From Bacteroidaceae bacterium (GTDB lineage Bacteria; Bacteroidota; Bacteroidia; Bacteroidales; Barnesiellaceae_A): a stretch of DNA of 64,000 nucleotides. The number at the start of each line of letters is the position of its first letter. Within the stretch, counting starts at the first letter, position 1. Where the stretch lies: the NCBI GenBank assembly GCA_017522135.1, contig JAFXAB010000016.1, positions 1 to 64,000 on the forward strand, given 5' to 3'. Below the pieces are notes generated by a model. It did not search any database. It saw only the letters and a program-made list of their open reading frames with translations, and was not told the DNA's origin. Below are positions 52,981 through 62,666 of the stretch, piece by piece. Made by a program: the position numbers and the translations under genes.

Positions 52981-54744
52981 TTATATCTTCATTTTGTGGT
53001 GAGATTGTTGTTTAACAGCATCTACGACATTTACGACATAATCGCCAAGGCTCTCAGCTTCGGCCACGATATCCATGTAGTATATACCCTCTTGATAGTC
53101 GTAATGCTTGGCATTGATATTCTCCATGTTGGTTGCACGCAACTGATTGCGGAAGTTGTTAATCTCGTTTTCTTTGTTATAAGTAGCAATAATATCGGCG
53201 TTTTCGCCTTTCGATAGCACGGCAATAAGGCTTTCGAGTGCATCGGCATCAAGAGCCATAAGGGCATCGATATTGGTCATAATCTCTTCGTTGAACTTCA
53301 CACTGGCCTCTTGCTTGCGCAACAATGTTCGTGCCAAGTTGTAGCAACAGTCGCCTATGCTTTCTATCTCGGTAACCATGGTAAGCATCGAGTTTACTTG
53401 CAACTTACCGTCGTAGCTCAATCGTCCGCTTACTACTTTGTTCAAGAAAGAGGCAATTTCTATCTCCATGCGGTCGCATATTTGTTCATACTTCTCGATG
53501 CGGCTGTACAACTTAGAGAAAGCCTCGCTACCCTCTTTCTCGTGCAAGAGGTCTTGTACCATGCCAAACATGCGACGTACGCGCTCGGCATATACCACAA
53601 TCTCTTGGCGGGCTTGGGGGAGGTTCAATTCCGATGCACCCATCATACCGGTATTGATATACTTGAGTTGGAACTCCTCGTCGGTAGCCGACTTTTGCTT
53701 GATGACTGTGCATACAATCTTCTCATATACCTTAACAAACCATATCATGATAAGCACGTTGCATACGTTGAATATTGAGTGGAACAGAGCCAACGAGAAC
53801 GATACGGTGGTTGCGGCTTTGGCTGCCTCTTCGGGAGGAAGTAATGCTGCCGATGAGTCTAACAAGTAGTTTACTTCGTCGGTCGACATACCGTTCAAGT
53901 GTCCTACAAGAGCAATAATCATGCGTGTGAAAGGGAAGAAGAATATAAGCATCCAGCACACACCGAACATGTTGAACAAGAAGTGTGCAAAGGCGGCGCG
54001 CTTAGCCGATACGTTGGCCGAGAGGGCTGCCATGTTGGCGGTGATGGTTGTACCGATATTCTCACCAAGTACCATAGCAGCGGCAATCTCAAATGATATC
54101 CATCCTTGACTACACATAATAAGTGTAATGGCCATGGTGGCACTTGACGACTGCATGATGATAGTGAGGATAGAGCCAATAAGCAAGAACAACAATACCG
54201 AGCCGTAGCCCATATTGGTGTAGTTGTTGAGGAACTCCAAGGCTGCGGGGTTTTCTTGCAAGTTGGGAACGGATTCCTTCATAAACTCCATACCCAAGAA
54301 GAGTAGTGAGAAGCCTACGAGAAACTCACCCCAATAGCGTCGTTGGTTGTTCTTAGAGAATATCAGGGGTATAGAGATAGCCATAACGGGAAAGACCACA
54401 TCGGCAATCTTTACGGTGAAACCAAACAGAGATATAATCCATGCCGTTACGGTAGTACCCACATTGGCTCCCATAATTACGGCAATAGATTGTATAAGAG
54501 ATAGAAGTCCGGCGTTGACAAAACTTACAACCATAACGGTTGTTGCCGATGATGATTGAATAAGGGCGGTAATAAGAATACCGGTGAGAACACCCATAAA
54601 ACGGTTGTTGGTCATAGAAGATAAAATCTTCTGCATACGATCACCGGCAGCTTTTTGCAAACCTTCGCTCATGATTTTCATTCCATAGAGGAACATTCCT
54701 AATGCACCTATCAGTGTCAAGAAATCGAAAAACGAGTAATTCAT
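52981..54744 (-). CDS. Na+/phosphate cotransporter (NptA family) with PhoU-like tail
   Basis: Two inverted Na/Pi-cotransport repeats with the QSSSAT signature, ALIQSSSATTVMV near residue 63 and IMQSSSATMAITL further on, within eight to nine helices; about residues 375-587 form a cytosolic PhoU-like helical domain. It takes up phosphate with sodium, and the tail may gate it. 587 residues. Monocistronic; the start is the ATG at 54744-54742. Confidence 0.93.
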   Translation of the reverse strand: MNYSFFDFLTLIGALGMFLYGMKIMSEGLQKAAGDRMQKILSSMTNNRFMGVLTGILITALIQSSSATTVMVVSFVNAGLLSLIQSIAVIMGANVGTTVTAWIISLFGFTVKIADVVFPVMAISIPLIFSKNNQRRYWGEFLVGFSLLFLGMEFMKESVPNLQENPAALEFLNNYTNMGYGSVLLFLLIGSILTIIMQSSSATMAITLIMCSQGWISFEIAAAMVLGENIGTTITANMAALSANVSAKRAAFAHFLFNMFGVCWMLIFFFPFTRMIIALVGHLNGMSTDEVNYLLDSSAALLPPEEAAKAATTVSFSLALFHSIFNVCNVLIMIWFVKVYEKIVCTVIKQKSATDEEFQLKYINTGMMGASELNLPQARQEIVVYAERVRRMFGMVQDLLHEKEGSEAFSKLYSRIEKYEQICDRMEIEIASFLNKVVSGRLSYDGKLQVNSMLTMVTEIESIGDCCYNLARTLLRKQEASVKFNEEIMTNIDALMALDADALESLIAVLSKGENADIIATYNKENEINNFRNQLRATNMENINAKHYDYQEGIYYMDIVAEAESLGDYVVNVVDAVKQQSHHKMKI

Positions 54745-54922
54745 TGTGTTTAATTTAAAATATTTTGTTGTATCTTTCGTCTTTATATACTATCTTTATC
54801 ACCATAAAAACAGTAATCCAAATTTGTTTGCAAAAATAAATAAATAAAAATATTTGCACCATATTTGTACGATGTATTTTAACTTAGTTTTGAATTTTAA
54901 CATTCACTTATAAGATAATATC

Positions 54923-56596
54923 ATGGACAAGTATATCTCTATTTATTGTTGTAATACCGGTTTGAACATTGACGTTGAGGGTGGAGAATCGTTGTTGAGT
55001 ATATACAATCGTATTGGCCTTAGTATGCCTCATGGGGCTATTACTGCGCGTGTTAATAACAAGTCTGAGAGTCTCAATTTCCGTATATATAATACCTGCG
55101 ACGTGGAGTTTGTCGATATTAGCGATGCTTCGGGTATGAGGGTGTATGAGCGTTCGCTCAGTTTTGTGCTATACAAGGCTGTTCATGACCTGTTTCCCGG
55201 GGTGTCATTGCGCATCGAGCACTCTATATCCAATGGCAAATACTGCTTGTTGGGTGATGCACAAGCTCCTGTTGCAGTCGATAAGGTAGATGCTATACGC
55301 ACCCGCATGCGTGAGATTATCGACAAGGATTATCCCTTTGAGAAGAAGATGGCACACACCTCCGATGTGGTAAAGATATTTGAACAACAGGGCTTGACGC
55401 AAAAAGTAGACCTCTTGAATACAATAGGAGACTTGTATACCGATTATTACGAACTTGACGGGCTGGCCGATATGTATTATAGTTGGTTGGCTCCATCAAC
55501 GGGCTGTCTGAAGGTGTTTGATTTGCAACCATTTGCCAATGGTATGTTGCTATTGCCTCCCGACAAAAGTAATTTGTCGCAACCTGCCAAGCCCATTAAT
55601 CAATCGAAAATGCTTGAGGCCTTTGACAAATACAATACTTTCAATCAGATTATAGGGCTCAGTGGTGTGGGGCGTCTCAATCGTGCCATCGAGGAGGATA
55701 AAGCCTCGGTCTTGATACAGGTGGCCGAAGCCTTGCACGAAAAGCAAATTGCTGCTATTGCCGATGAGATAGCTGCCTTGTTCAATCAAGGTGGTGCACG
55801 CATAGTACTCATATCGGGTCCTTCATCGTCGGGCAAAACAACGTTTTCCAAGCGACTATCGGTGCAATTGATGACCAACCGTCTTATGCCGGCGGCTATA
55901 TCGCTCGATGACTATTTTGTAAATAGAGTAGATACACCCGTTGATGAATGGGGTGAGTATGACTACGAGTCGTTGTATGCACTCGACTTACAACGCTTCA
56001 ATAGCGACTTGCAAAGATTGCTCAAGGGCGAGTTGGTATCTCTGCCTACCTACGACTTCAAGAGCGGTTCACGAGTAGAAGGTGTAAAGAGTATGCAACT
56101 CACCCCCAATACTGTGCTTATACTGGAGGGTATTCATGCGCTCAATCCTGAGCTTACAGCCTCTATACCCCAGGCGCAAAAGTATGGCATATATGCCTCG
56201 GCACTCACTTCGCTCTCAATCGACGACCACAATTGTATACCCTCTACCGACAATCGCCTGTTGCGTCGCATCGTGCGTGATGCCAAGACACGTGGTGTAT
56301 CACCCAAAGATACCATTGCGCGCTGGCCGAGTGTGCGCCGAGGTGAAGATAAGTGGATATTTCCTTATCAAGAGAATGCACATGCTATGTTCAACTCGTC
56401 GTTGCTCTTTGAGTTGGCCGTAATACGCGACTATGCCATGCCCGTATTGCGCACAGTGCCACGCAACTGTCCCGAATATGCCGAGGCTGCCCGTCTGCTC
56501 AAGTTCTTACATTACTTCCGTTCACTACCCGAGAAAGAAATTCCACCCACATCGCTCCTTCGCGAGTTCCTTGGAGGTAGTAGCTTTAAGTATTGA
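54923..56596 (+). CDS. Nucleoside kinase (uridine kinase-like) with N-terminal TGS/synthetase-like domains
   Basis: Residues 1-65 look like a TGS domain, about 75-230 like the second additional domain of threonyl-tRNA synthetase (HDLFPGVSLRIEHSISNGKYC, DKDYPFEKKM), and 285-500 a uridine-kinase P-loop domain with LISGPSSSGKTTFSKRL and SLDDYFVNR. This three-part form is common in Bacteroidota and Clostridia and phosphorylates nucleosides; the synthetase-like part has no known role. 557 residues. Confidence 0.9.
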   Translation: MDKYISIYCCNTGLNIDVEGGESLLSIYNRIGLSMPHGAITARVNNKSESLNFRIYNTCDVEFVDISDASGMRVYERSLSFVLYKAVHDLFPGVSLRIEHSISNGKYCLLGDAQAPVAVDKVDAIRTRMREIIDKDYPFEKKMAHTSDVVKIFEQQGLTQKVDLLNTIGDLYTDYYELDGLADMYYSWLAPSTGCLKVFDLQPFANGMLLLPPDKSNLSQPAKPINQSKMLEAFDKYNTFNQIIGLSGVGRLNRAIEEDKASVLIQVAEALHEKQIAAIADEIAALFNQGGARIVLISGPSSSGKTTFSKRLSVQLMTNRLMPAAISLDDYFVNRVDTPVDEWGEYDYESLYALDLQRFNSDLQRLLKGELVSLPTYDFKSGSRVEGVKSMQLTPNTVLILEGIHALNPELTASIPQAQKYGIYASALTSLSIDDHNCIPSTDNRLLRRIVRDAKTRGVSPKDTIARWPSVRRGEDKWIFPYQENAHAMFNSSLLFELAVIRDYAMPVLRTVPRNCPEYAEAARLLKFLHYFRSLPEKEIPPTSLLREFLGGSSFKY

Positions 56597-56623
56597 GAGA
56601 TACAGAAATTATAGCTATCTTTG
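56592..56623 (+). promoter_or_regulatory. Promoter of the U32 peptidase gene
   Basis: ATTG (56592-56595), 20 bases, TATCTTTG (56616-56623), an exact -7 element. The -33 lies on the stop codon of the kinase gene. Confidence 0.5.
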
Positions 56624-56658
56624 CGCGATAAAATTTGTAGTTATACATAAATAGAAGT

Positions 56659-57909
56659 ATGAAGAGAGAAGATTTTGAAATAATGGCTCCGGTGGGTTGC
56701 TACGAGTCGTTGCAAGCAGCCATACAAGCAGGAGCCGACTCGATATATTTTGGTATCGAAGGCTTGAACATGCGAGCACGCTCGTCGGTAAACTTCACCA
56801 TAGACGACCTGCACAATATAGCTCAAATATGCGAGCAGAATGGCTTGAAAAGCTATCTTACGGTCAACACTATTATCTATGACAATGATATGGAGTTGAT
56901 GCGCAGCATTATCAATGCGGCTCGCGATGCCGGTATCTCGGCTATTATTGCCAGCGATGTTGCTGCCATGACCTATGCTCGTAGTGTCGGTGTTGAGGTG
57001 CACTTGTCTACCCAACTCAATATATCGAATGTAGAGGCTTTGCGCTTCTACTCACAATTTGCCGATGTTGTAGTATTGGCTCGTGAGTTGAATATGAGTC
57101 AGGTAGCCAATATCTACCGTGCTATCGAGGAAGAAAATATCGTGGGCCCGGCCGGAAAGCCTATACGCATCGAAATGTTCTGTCATGGTGCTTTGTGTAT
57201 GGCTGTGTCGGGCAAGTGCTACTTGAGCTTGCACGAGATGAACCACTCGGCCAATCGTGGTGGTTGCATGCAGATATGTCGCCGTTCATACCAAGTTACC
57301 GACCGCGAAACCGGCGAGGAACTTGCCATAGAGAACCAATATATCATGTCGCCCAAGGACCTCAAGACCATACACTTCCTCAACAAACTCATCGACTCGG
57401 GTGTGAGAGTATTTAAGATTGAGGGCCGTGCTCGTGGCCCCGAGTATGTAAGCACGGTTGTTTCGTGCTACAACGAAGCTATTGAGGCTTGTCTCAACGA
57501 TACATTTACTGATGAGCGCATCGAGGAGTGGAATACTCGTTTGGCCACTGTGTTCAACCGTGGTTTTTGGGATGGCTATTACTTGGGACAACGACTTGGT
57601 GAGTGGTCGAAGAATTATGGTTCGTCGGCAACCAAGCGCAAGGAGTATATAGGAAAGGGTGTCAAATATTTTTCCAATCTGGGTGTGGCCGAGTTTCTCC
57701 TTGAGAGCGGTGAACTATCGGTGGGAGAAGAGATACTTATAACCGGACCCACAACAGGAGCTTTGTTTGTAACTGTAGAGGAGATACGAGTGGCTCTGAA
57801 GAGTGTCGATAAGGTAACCAAGGGTGTGCACTTCTCTATCAAGCTTGATAAAAAGATAAGACCATCAGACAAACTATATAAATGGGTCGACACCGACCGT
57901 AAACAATAA
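56659..57909 (+). CDS. U32-family peptidase-like protein (probable tRNA hydroxylation factor TrhP type)
   Basis: The signature EMFCHGALCMAVSGKCYLS, then NRGGCMQICRRSY holds conserved Cys residues of the U32 family; the N-terminal APVGCYESLQAAIQAGADSIYFG is also typical. Members such as TrhP/YegQ act with a radical or iron-sulfur mechanism in the hydroxylation of wobble uridine; others are called collagenases. A single-domain form (416 residues) is the TrhP/RlhA group. The TPR gene follows after a few bases. Confidence 0.88.
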   Translation: MKREDFEIMAPVGCYESLQAAIQAGADSIYFGIEGLNMRARSSVNFTIDDLHNIAQICEQNGLKSYLTVNTIIYDNDMELMRSIINAARDAGISAIIASDVAAMTYARSVGVEVHLSTQLNISNVEALRFYSQFADVVVLARELNMSQVANIYRAIEEENIVGPAGKPIRIEMFCHGALCMAVSGKCYLSLHEMNHSANRGGCMQICRRSYQVTDRETGEELAIENQYIMSPKDLKTIHFLNKLIDSGVRVFKIEGRARGPEYVSTVVSCYNEAIEACLNDTFTDERIEEWNTRLATVFNRGFWDGYYLGQRLGEWSKNYGSSATKRKEYIGKGVKYFSNLGVAEFLLESGELSVGEEILITGPTTGALFVTVEEIRVALKSVDKVTKGVHFSIKLDKKIRPSDKLYKWVDTDRKQ

Positions 57910-57921
57910 TTGATGTCCGCC

Positions 57922-60903
57922 ATGAGAAGATTGTACGCAATATTATCGATACTCATACTCTGTACGGTTGTGGTAGGTGCTCAATCTTTGCATACAACCG
58001 ATGCCGCCTCGGACTATGACAGGGGATATACTATGTATTGCGATGGCAACTATGCCGGTTGTGTTGATGTCATGTCGGCATTGTTACAGCGCACCGATGC
58101 CTCGCAATATCATGAAGAGGCTGCGTTCTATGTTGTTATGTCGCAGGCCAAGCGTGGTGTTAAGCACACTCCCGAGTTGCTTGCTCGCTATCTTTGGGAG
58201 TATCCCTACTCTCTACATCATAGCGAGATATCTCTGGCTCTTGGTTACTACTATTACAGTGTGGGTGAGTATGACAAGGCTATTGAAGAGTTGGTAAAGA
58301 TAGGTCTGGGCAGTATCAATAGTAGCGAGCAGGATGATTATTGCTATCGCTTGGCCATGAGCTATATCCATACACAACAGCCCGATAAGGCTCAACCCCT
58401 GCTAAGGGCTTTGGTGCAGAACTCTGCGCAATACCGCGATGTGGCGCGATATTATAGTGGTTATATTTATTATGACAAAGGTGATTATACCAATGCTCAT
58501 CGCACCCTTATGCAAATACACGGGGGGTCGGAGTATGAATTGGAGGCAAAATATTTGTTGCTTAATATAGATTTTGCCAACAAGCAGTATGCACAGTGTG
58601 TAGCCTCGTGCGACCCTTTGATAAAGAGTAAAATCAATCCCGAATATCTACCCGAATTGTATCGTATAGCCGGTGAGAGTCATTACCAATTGGGCAATGA
58701 CGAGCAAGCCCTGTCATATATCTATAGCTATATAGAGTGTGCCGATACTCTCAATCGTACTACTCTGTACATGGCCGGTATATTGTCCTATCGCAACAAG
58801 GAGTATAGTAAGGCTATAGAGTTGCTGGATGGTGTTGCAGAGGCCGATGACGATATATCGCAAAACGCATATTTGCATAAGGGTTTGGCCTATTTGCAAA
58901 TGAAAGATACGCACAATGCTTATGTCTCATTCAGTCGTGCGGCCGATAATCGTTGTGATGAAACCATTCGTGAAATAGCCCTATACAATAGGGCTTTGTG
59001 TGCCTACGATGGCAAGTTGAACTTGTTTGATAGCACGCTGGCTCTCTTTGAGAACTTTGCTCGCGAATATCCGCGTTCACGTTATATTGATGATGTGAAT
59101 AGTCGCATTTCCAATCTGCATCTCTCGTCTCGCAACTATGCCGACGCTCTCAATTATATTGATAAAATAAAGCAACCTTCGAGCGAAATACTCAAACAGC
59201 GTCAGCAGATTTTATATATGCTTGGTACAGAGTGTTTTGCCAATAATGACATATCACAAGCCGATGAGTGGTTTGTCCAAGCTGTCGAGATGGGCGACTA
59301 TGCTCCGGAGTATCGAGTGCGTTCAATCTATTGGTTGGGCGAGTGTCGTTATCGCAAGGGTGTATATAAAGATGCGCTTAAGCGTTATGAACAAGTGGTG
59401 AAAAGTGATGTGGCCACCGATGCCTCTATGGTAGCATTGGCTCAATATAATATTGCGTATTGCTACTTCAACACCAAAAAATACAAAAGTGCCGGCTCGG
59501 CTTTTGAATTGTTTACTCAAAACCCCTCGGCTACTATACCCTTACTTATAGATGCTTATAGCCGTATGGGCGATTGTTATTTTAAGGCTCGCGACTACGC
59601 TACGGCCGAGAAATACTATGCTCGTGCAGCAAACTATAAAGGCAATGGTAGTGACTATGCGTTGCTGCAACAGGCTGTAGTGACGGGGGTAAATAAAAAA
59701 TACAATCAAAAAACCGCGTTGCTTAAGCAATTTATCAGTGAGTATCCGCAATCGGAATATAGCAGTGAGGTATACAATGAGCTGGCTCAAACATATATCT
59801 CAACAGGCAATAGTCGTGAGGCGATAAAAACATTCAATCGACTTATAGAACTATTTCCCGAAAGCGTATTGACTCGCAACGCTATGTTGCAGTTGGGGGC
59901 TTTGTATTATAATCAGAATGAGCTGAACAACTCTATAACAGTCTATAAAAAACTTATTGTACGATACCCTAAGAGCAAAGAGACCTTAGTGGCTGTTGAA
60001 GACCTCAAGTCGATATATATTGAACTGAATCAAGTAGAAGAGTTGTCAAAGTTTATGCGACAGCAAGGTATAGACTATCAAAAAAACGAGTTGGACTCTC
60101 TTACTTACATTGCCGCTGAACGCATCTATATGACTGCCGGAGATGCCACACCTCTCAAGAACTATACAGCACAGTACCCGCAAGGTGCATATACATCTAC
60201 AGCATATTATTATATGGGTAATGTGGCCGATGCCGAGCAGAAATACGATGAAGCCTTGGAGTGTTATATGAGTTCTCTGCAGGCCGACCCACATGGCAAT
60301 TTTGCCGAAGAGGCTCTTGCTCGCAGTGGCGATATACTGTATGATATGGAACAATATCAGCGTGCTGCAACACAGTATACCCAATTGGAGCAAAAGACCG
60401 CTACATCAGAGTTGCGTCAAAATGCTGCATTAGGTGCTTTGCGTTGTTATGTGCGACTGCATCAACACAATGAAGTTATAGACGTAGCCAACCGTATATT
60501 GGCACAAAACAAGGTGTCGCCCGAGGTAGAGCATGAAGTGCGTTACTACCGTGCACAATCGTACCGTGCCGAGGGTAATGTGGATAATGCCCTGAGTGAA
60601 TATGCCTTCTTGGCACAAGATACTCGCATGCCGTATGGTGCAGAGGCTGCTTATCTTTTGGCGCAATATCATTTCGACAACAATCATATTGACGAGGCCG
60701 AGAAAGCAGCCAATGACTTTGTGCAGAAAGGTACTCAACATGCCTATTGGTTGGCTCGCAACTTTATCTTGTTGGCCGACATCTATGCCAGCAAAAACGA
60801 TAGCTATACTGCGCGTCAATATCTCTTACAGTTGCGCGATAATTATCCCGGAAACAACGATGATATAAATGCGATAATAGAAAAACGACTCGAAAACTTA
60901 TAA
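57922..60903 (+). CDS. Large secreted tetratricopeptide-repeat protein
   Basis: Signal peptide (MRRLYAILSILILCTVVVGAQS), then about 970 residues of TPR repeats with typical A/Y/G spacing (for example EISLALGYYYYSVGEYDKAI, VALAQYNIAYCYFNTKKYKS, AYYYMGNVADAEQKYDEALE). Probably periplasmic. Start alternatives are the ATGs at 57913 and 57922; the signal peptide fits either. It is followed, 18 bases later, by an outer-membrane barrel, a pair that suggests a chaperone or assembly partner. I cannot give it a function. Confidence 0.85.
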   Translation: MRRLYAILSILILCTVVVGAQSLHTTDAASDYDRGYTMYCDGNYAGCVDVMSALLQRTDASQYHEEAAFYVVMSQAKRGVKHTPELLARYLWEYPYSLHHSEISLALGYYYYSVGEYDKAIEELVKIGLGSINSSEQDDYCYRLAMSYIHTQQPDKAQPLLRALVQNSAQYRDVARYYSGYIYYDKGDYTNAHRTLMQIHGGSEYELEAKYLLLNIDFANKQYAQCVASCDPLIKSKINPEYLPELYRIAGESHYQLGNDEQALSYIYSYIECADTLNRTTLYMAGILSYRNKEYSKAIELLDGVAEADDDISQNAYLHKGLAYLQMKDTHNAYVSFSRAADNRCDETIREIALYNRALCAYDGKLNLFDSTLALFENFAREYPRSRYIDDVNSRISNLHLSSRNYADALNYIDKIKQPSSEILKQRQQILYMLGTECFANNDISQADEWFVQAVEMGDYAPEYRVRSIYWLGECRYRKGVYKDALKRYEQVVKSDVATDASMVALAQYNIAYCYFNTKKYKSAGSAFELFTQNPSATIPLLIDAYSRMGDCYFKARDYATAEKYYARAANYKGNGSDYALLQQAVVTGVNKKYNQKTALLKQFISEYPQSEYSSEVYNELAQTYISTGNSREAIKTFNRLIELFPESVLTRNAMLQLGALYYNQNELNNSITVYKKLIVRYPKSKETLVAVEDLKSIYIELNQVEELSKFMRQQGIDYQKNELDSLTYIAAERIYMTAGDATPLKNYTAQYPQGAYTSTAYYYMGNVADAEQKYDEALECYMSSLQADPHGNFAEEALARSGDILYDMEQYQRAATQYTQLEQKTATSELRQNAALGALRCYVRLHQHNEVIDVANRILAQNKVSPEVEHEVRYYRAQSYRAEGNVDNALSEYAFLAQDTRMPYGAEAAYLLAQYHFDNNHIDEAEKAANDFVQKGTQHAYWLARNFILLADIYASKNDSYTARQYLLQLRDNYPGNNDDINAIIEKRLENL

Positions 60904-60921
60904 AATTCAGCGCAAATATAT

Positions 60922-62616
60922 ATGAAAAAATATGCTCTCATTTTCACAACAATGCTTGTTGCCATTATGCAAGCCTATGGAAATGACACATTGCAACGCG
61001 AGGTGACAATTGTGCGCAATTTTACCCCCGTAGTACGCGATGCCGAGAAAATCAATACTCTCCCTCCCATTACGACTCCTACATTTGAACGACAAGCTGT
61101 GAATTATGCGTTTGACGCATTCTCGGCCGATGTGAATATACACCCTTCAAAGGTGGCAATGCCCTATTTTATACCCATCAACGAGACAACATCGGACTAT
61201 AACGGCTATGCCAACTTCGACATGGGAATGTATATGTCAATGGCAGCCAACGCCGGTTATCGTATACTTGATACCCGCAACGACCGATTGGGTATTGCGG
61301 CACAATTTACATCGCTCAATGGCAACCTACCCGTCAACACACATTGTATGCCTGTGCCACCGCAAGATACCCGACAGACTTTTTACGATGTGCGTGCAAG
61401 ATTGCATTATGCACACATTTTTAACAACAATATCACATTGGCACTCAATGCCTCGTATCGCTATGCGTTCTTCAACTATTATGGTGTTATGGGTTTAGGT
61501 GTACATCCTACACAGCATGTTAATAACTATAAGGCCGAAGTACGTGTAGACAATAGCGAAGCGCAACAATATGACTACGAAAAGTGGCATGTAACAGCCG
61601 GATATCAACTTTATCACAATGCTACCGGTGTGTATACCGACAATGCCACTTGTGAGCACTATGCCTATCTCGACCTTTCTTATGCCCGTATGCTCAGCGA
61701 TTATTGGAGTGTGGGAGGTGATTTGCTCGGCAACTATTTACAGTACAACGGGCTTGCCTCTGCAACGCTCAATGATATATTATTGGGTACTGTACAACCG
61801 GCACAACAGGCTCGTCACATCTTCATGATGAGTATTTTGCCTCATGCCACATGGAACAAGGAGCGAATAAGTTTTCGTGCCGGATTGAAGTTGGATCTAT
61901 CAGGTGGTGATGGTAATGTTTTCTGTATAGCTCCCGATATTCGTTTCAATTGGGAGTTTGTTAAGAACTATTTTATATTTGCCAATATTGGAGGTGGCAA
62001 GCAACTCAATCGCTGGAGCGATGTTTCGCAATATTGCCTCTACTTCGACCCCTCACAGCAGATAGCCTCTGCCTACTCGCCCGTCGATGCCCAATTGGGG
62101 CTTCGCATGCACATCATACCCGAACTGTTTATTACATTGTATGGCGGATATGAAGTGGCCGACAAGGCACTGTTTCAGCGCGTGGATGCTCTATCACAAT
62201 CTGTTGTATGGGATGCCATAGATGCAACTTGTATCAAAGCCGGAATAGGTATCAATGCCGATATTACCGAGTATCTATCTTTTGAGGCTGATGTTGCCTA
62301 TCGTCAATGGAATAGCGATGGAAAGATTATCACCCGCAATCGTCCGCGTTGGGAGGCCAATGCCACAATTATGGTGCACCCTATCAAGCAATTGGATGTT
62401 AAACTCGACTACAATATGCAACTTGAACGAGACTTTGGGGTATATGGCCGACTGAACGACATACACAACCTTAGCCTTACAGCAAGCTATCGTATATTTG
62501 ACTGGCTATCGGTATCGGCACACGGACACAACCTCCTCAATCGTCGTCACGACTACTACTATGGACTTCCGGCTCCCGGTTTACAAGTCATGGGTGGTGT
62601 TGCCGTCAAGTTCTAA
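60922..62616 (+). CDS. Outer-membrane beta-barrel protein (TonB-receptor-like barrel, no plug)
   Basis: Signal peptide ending AYG-N, then a short EVTIVRNFTPVVRDAEKINT segment and about 20 alternating amphipathic strands with aromatic girdles to a C-terminal Phe (GGVAVKF), the usual end of outer-membrane proteins. No plug domain or TonB box at the expected place. 564 residues. Co-transcribed with the TPR gene. Could be a porin or an exporter. Confidence 0.8.
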   Translation: MKKYALIFTTMLVAIMQAYGNDTLQREVTIVRNFTPVVRDAEKINTLPPITTPTFERQAVNYAFDAFSADVNIHPSKVAMPYFIPINETTSDYNGYANFDMGMYMSMAANAGYRILDTRNDRLGIAAQFTSLNGNLPVNTHCMPVPPQDTRQTFYDVRARLHYAHIFNNNITLALNASYRYAFFNYYGVMGLGVHPTQHVNNYKAEVRVDNSEAQQYDYEKWHVTAGYQLYHNATGVYTDNATCEHYAYLDLSYARMLSDYWSVGGDLLGNYLQYNGLASATLNDILLGTVQPAQQARHIFMMSILPHATWNKERISFRAGLKLDLSGGDGNVFCIAPDIRFNWEFVKNYFIFANIGGGKQLNRWSDVSQYCLYFDPSQQIASAYSPVDAQLGLRMHIIPELFITLYGGYEVADKALFQRVDALSQSVVWDAIDATCIKAGIGINADITEYLSFEADVAYRQWNSDGKIITRNRPRWEANATIMVHPIKQLDVKLDYNMQLERDFGVYGRLNDIHNLSLTASYRIFDWLSVSAHGHNLLNRRHDYYYGLPAPGLQVMGGVAVKF

Positions 62617-62666
62617 TTTTCATTGACTTTCTATAACACAGATCATAAAATAACCGATAAAATACT

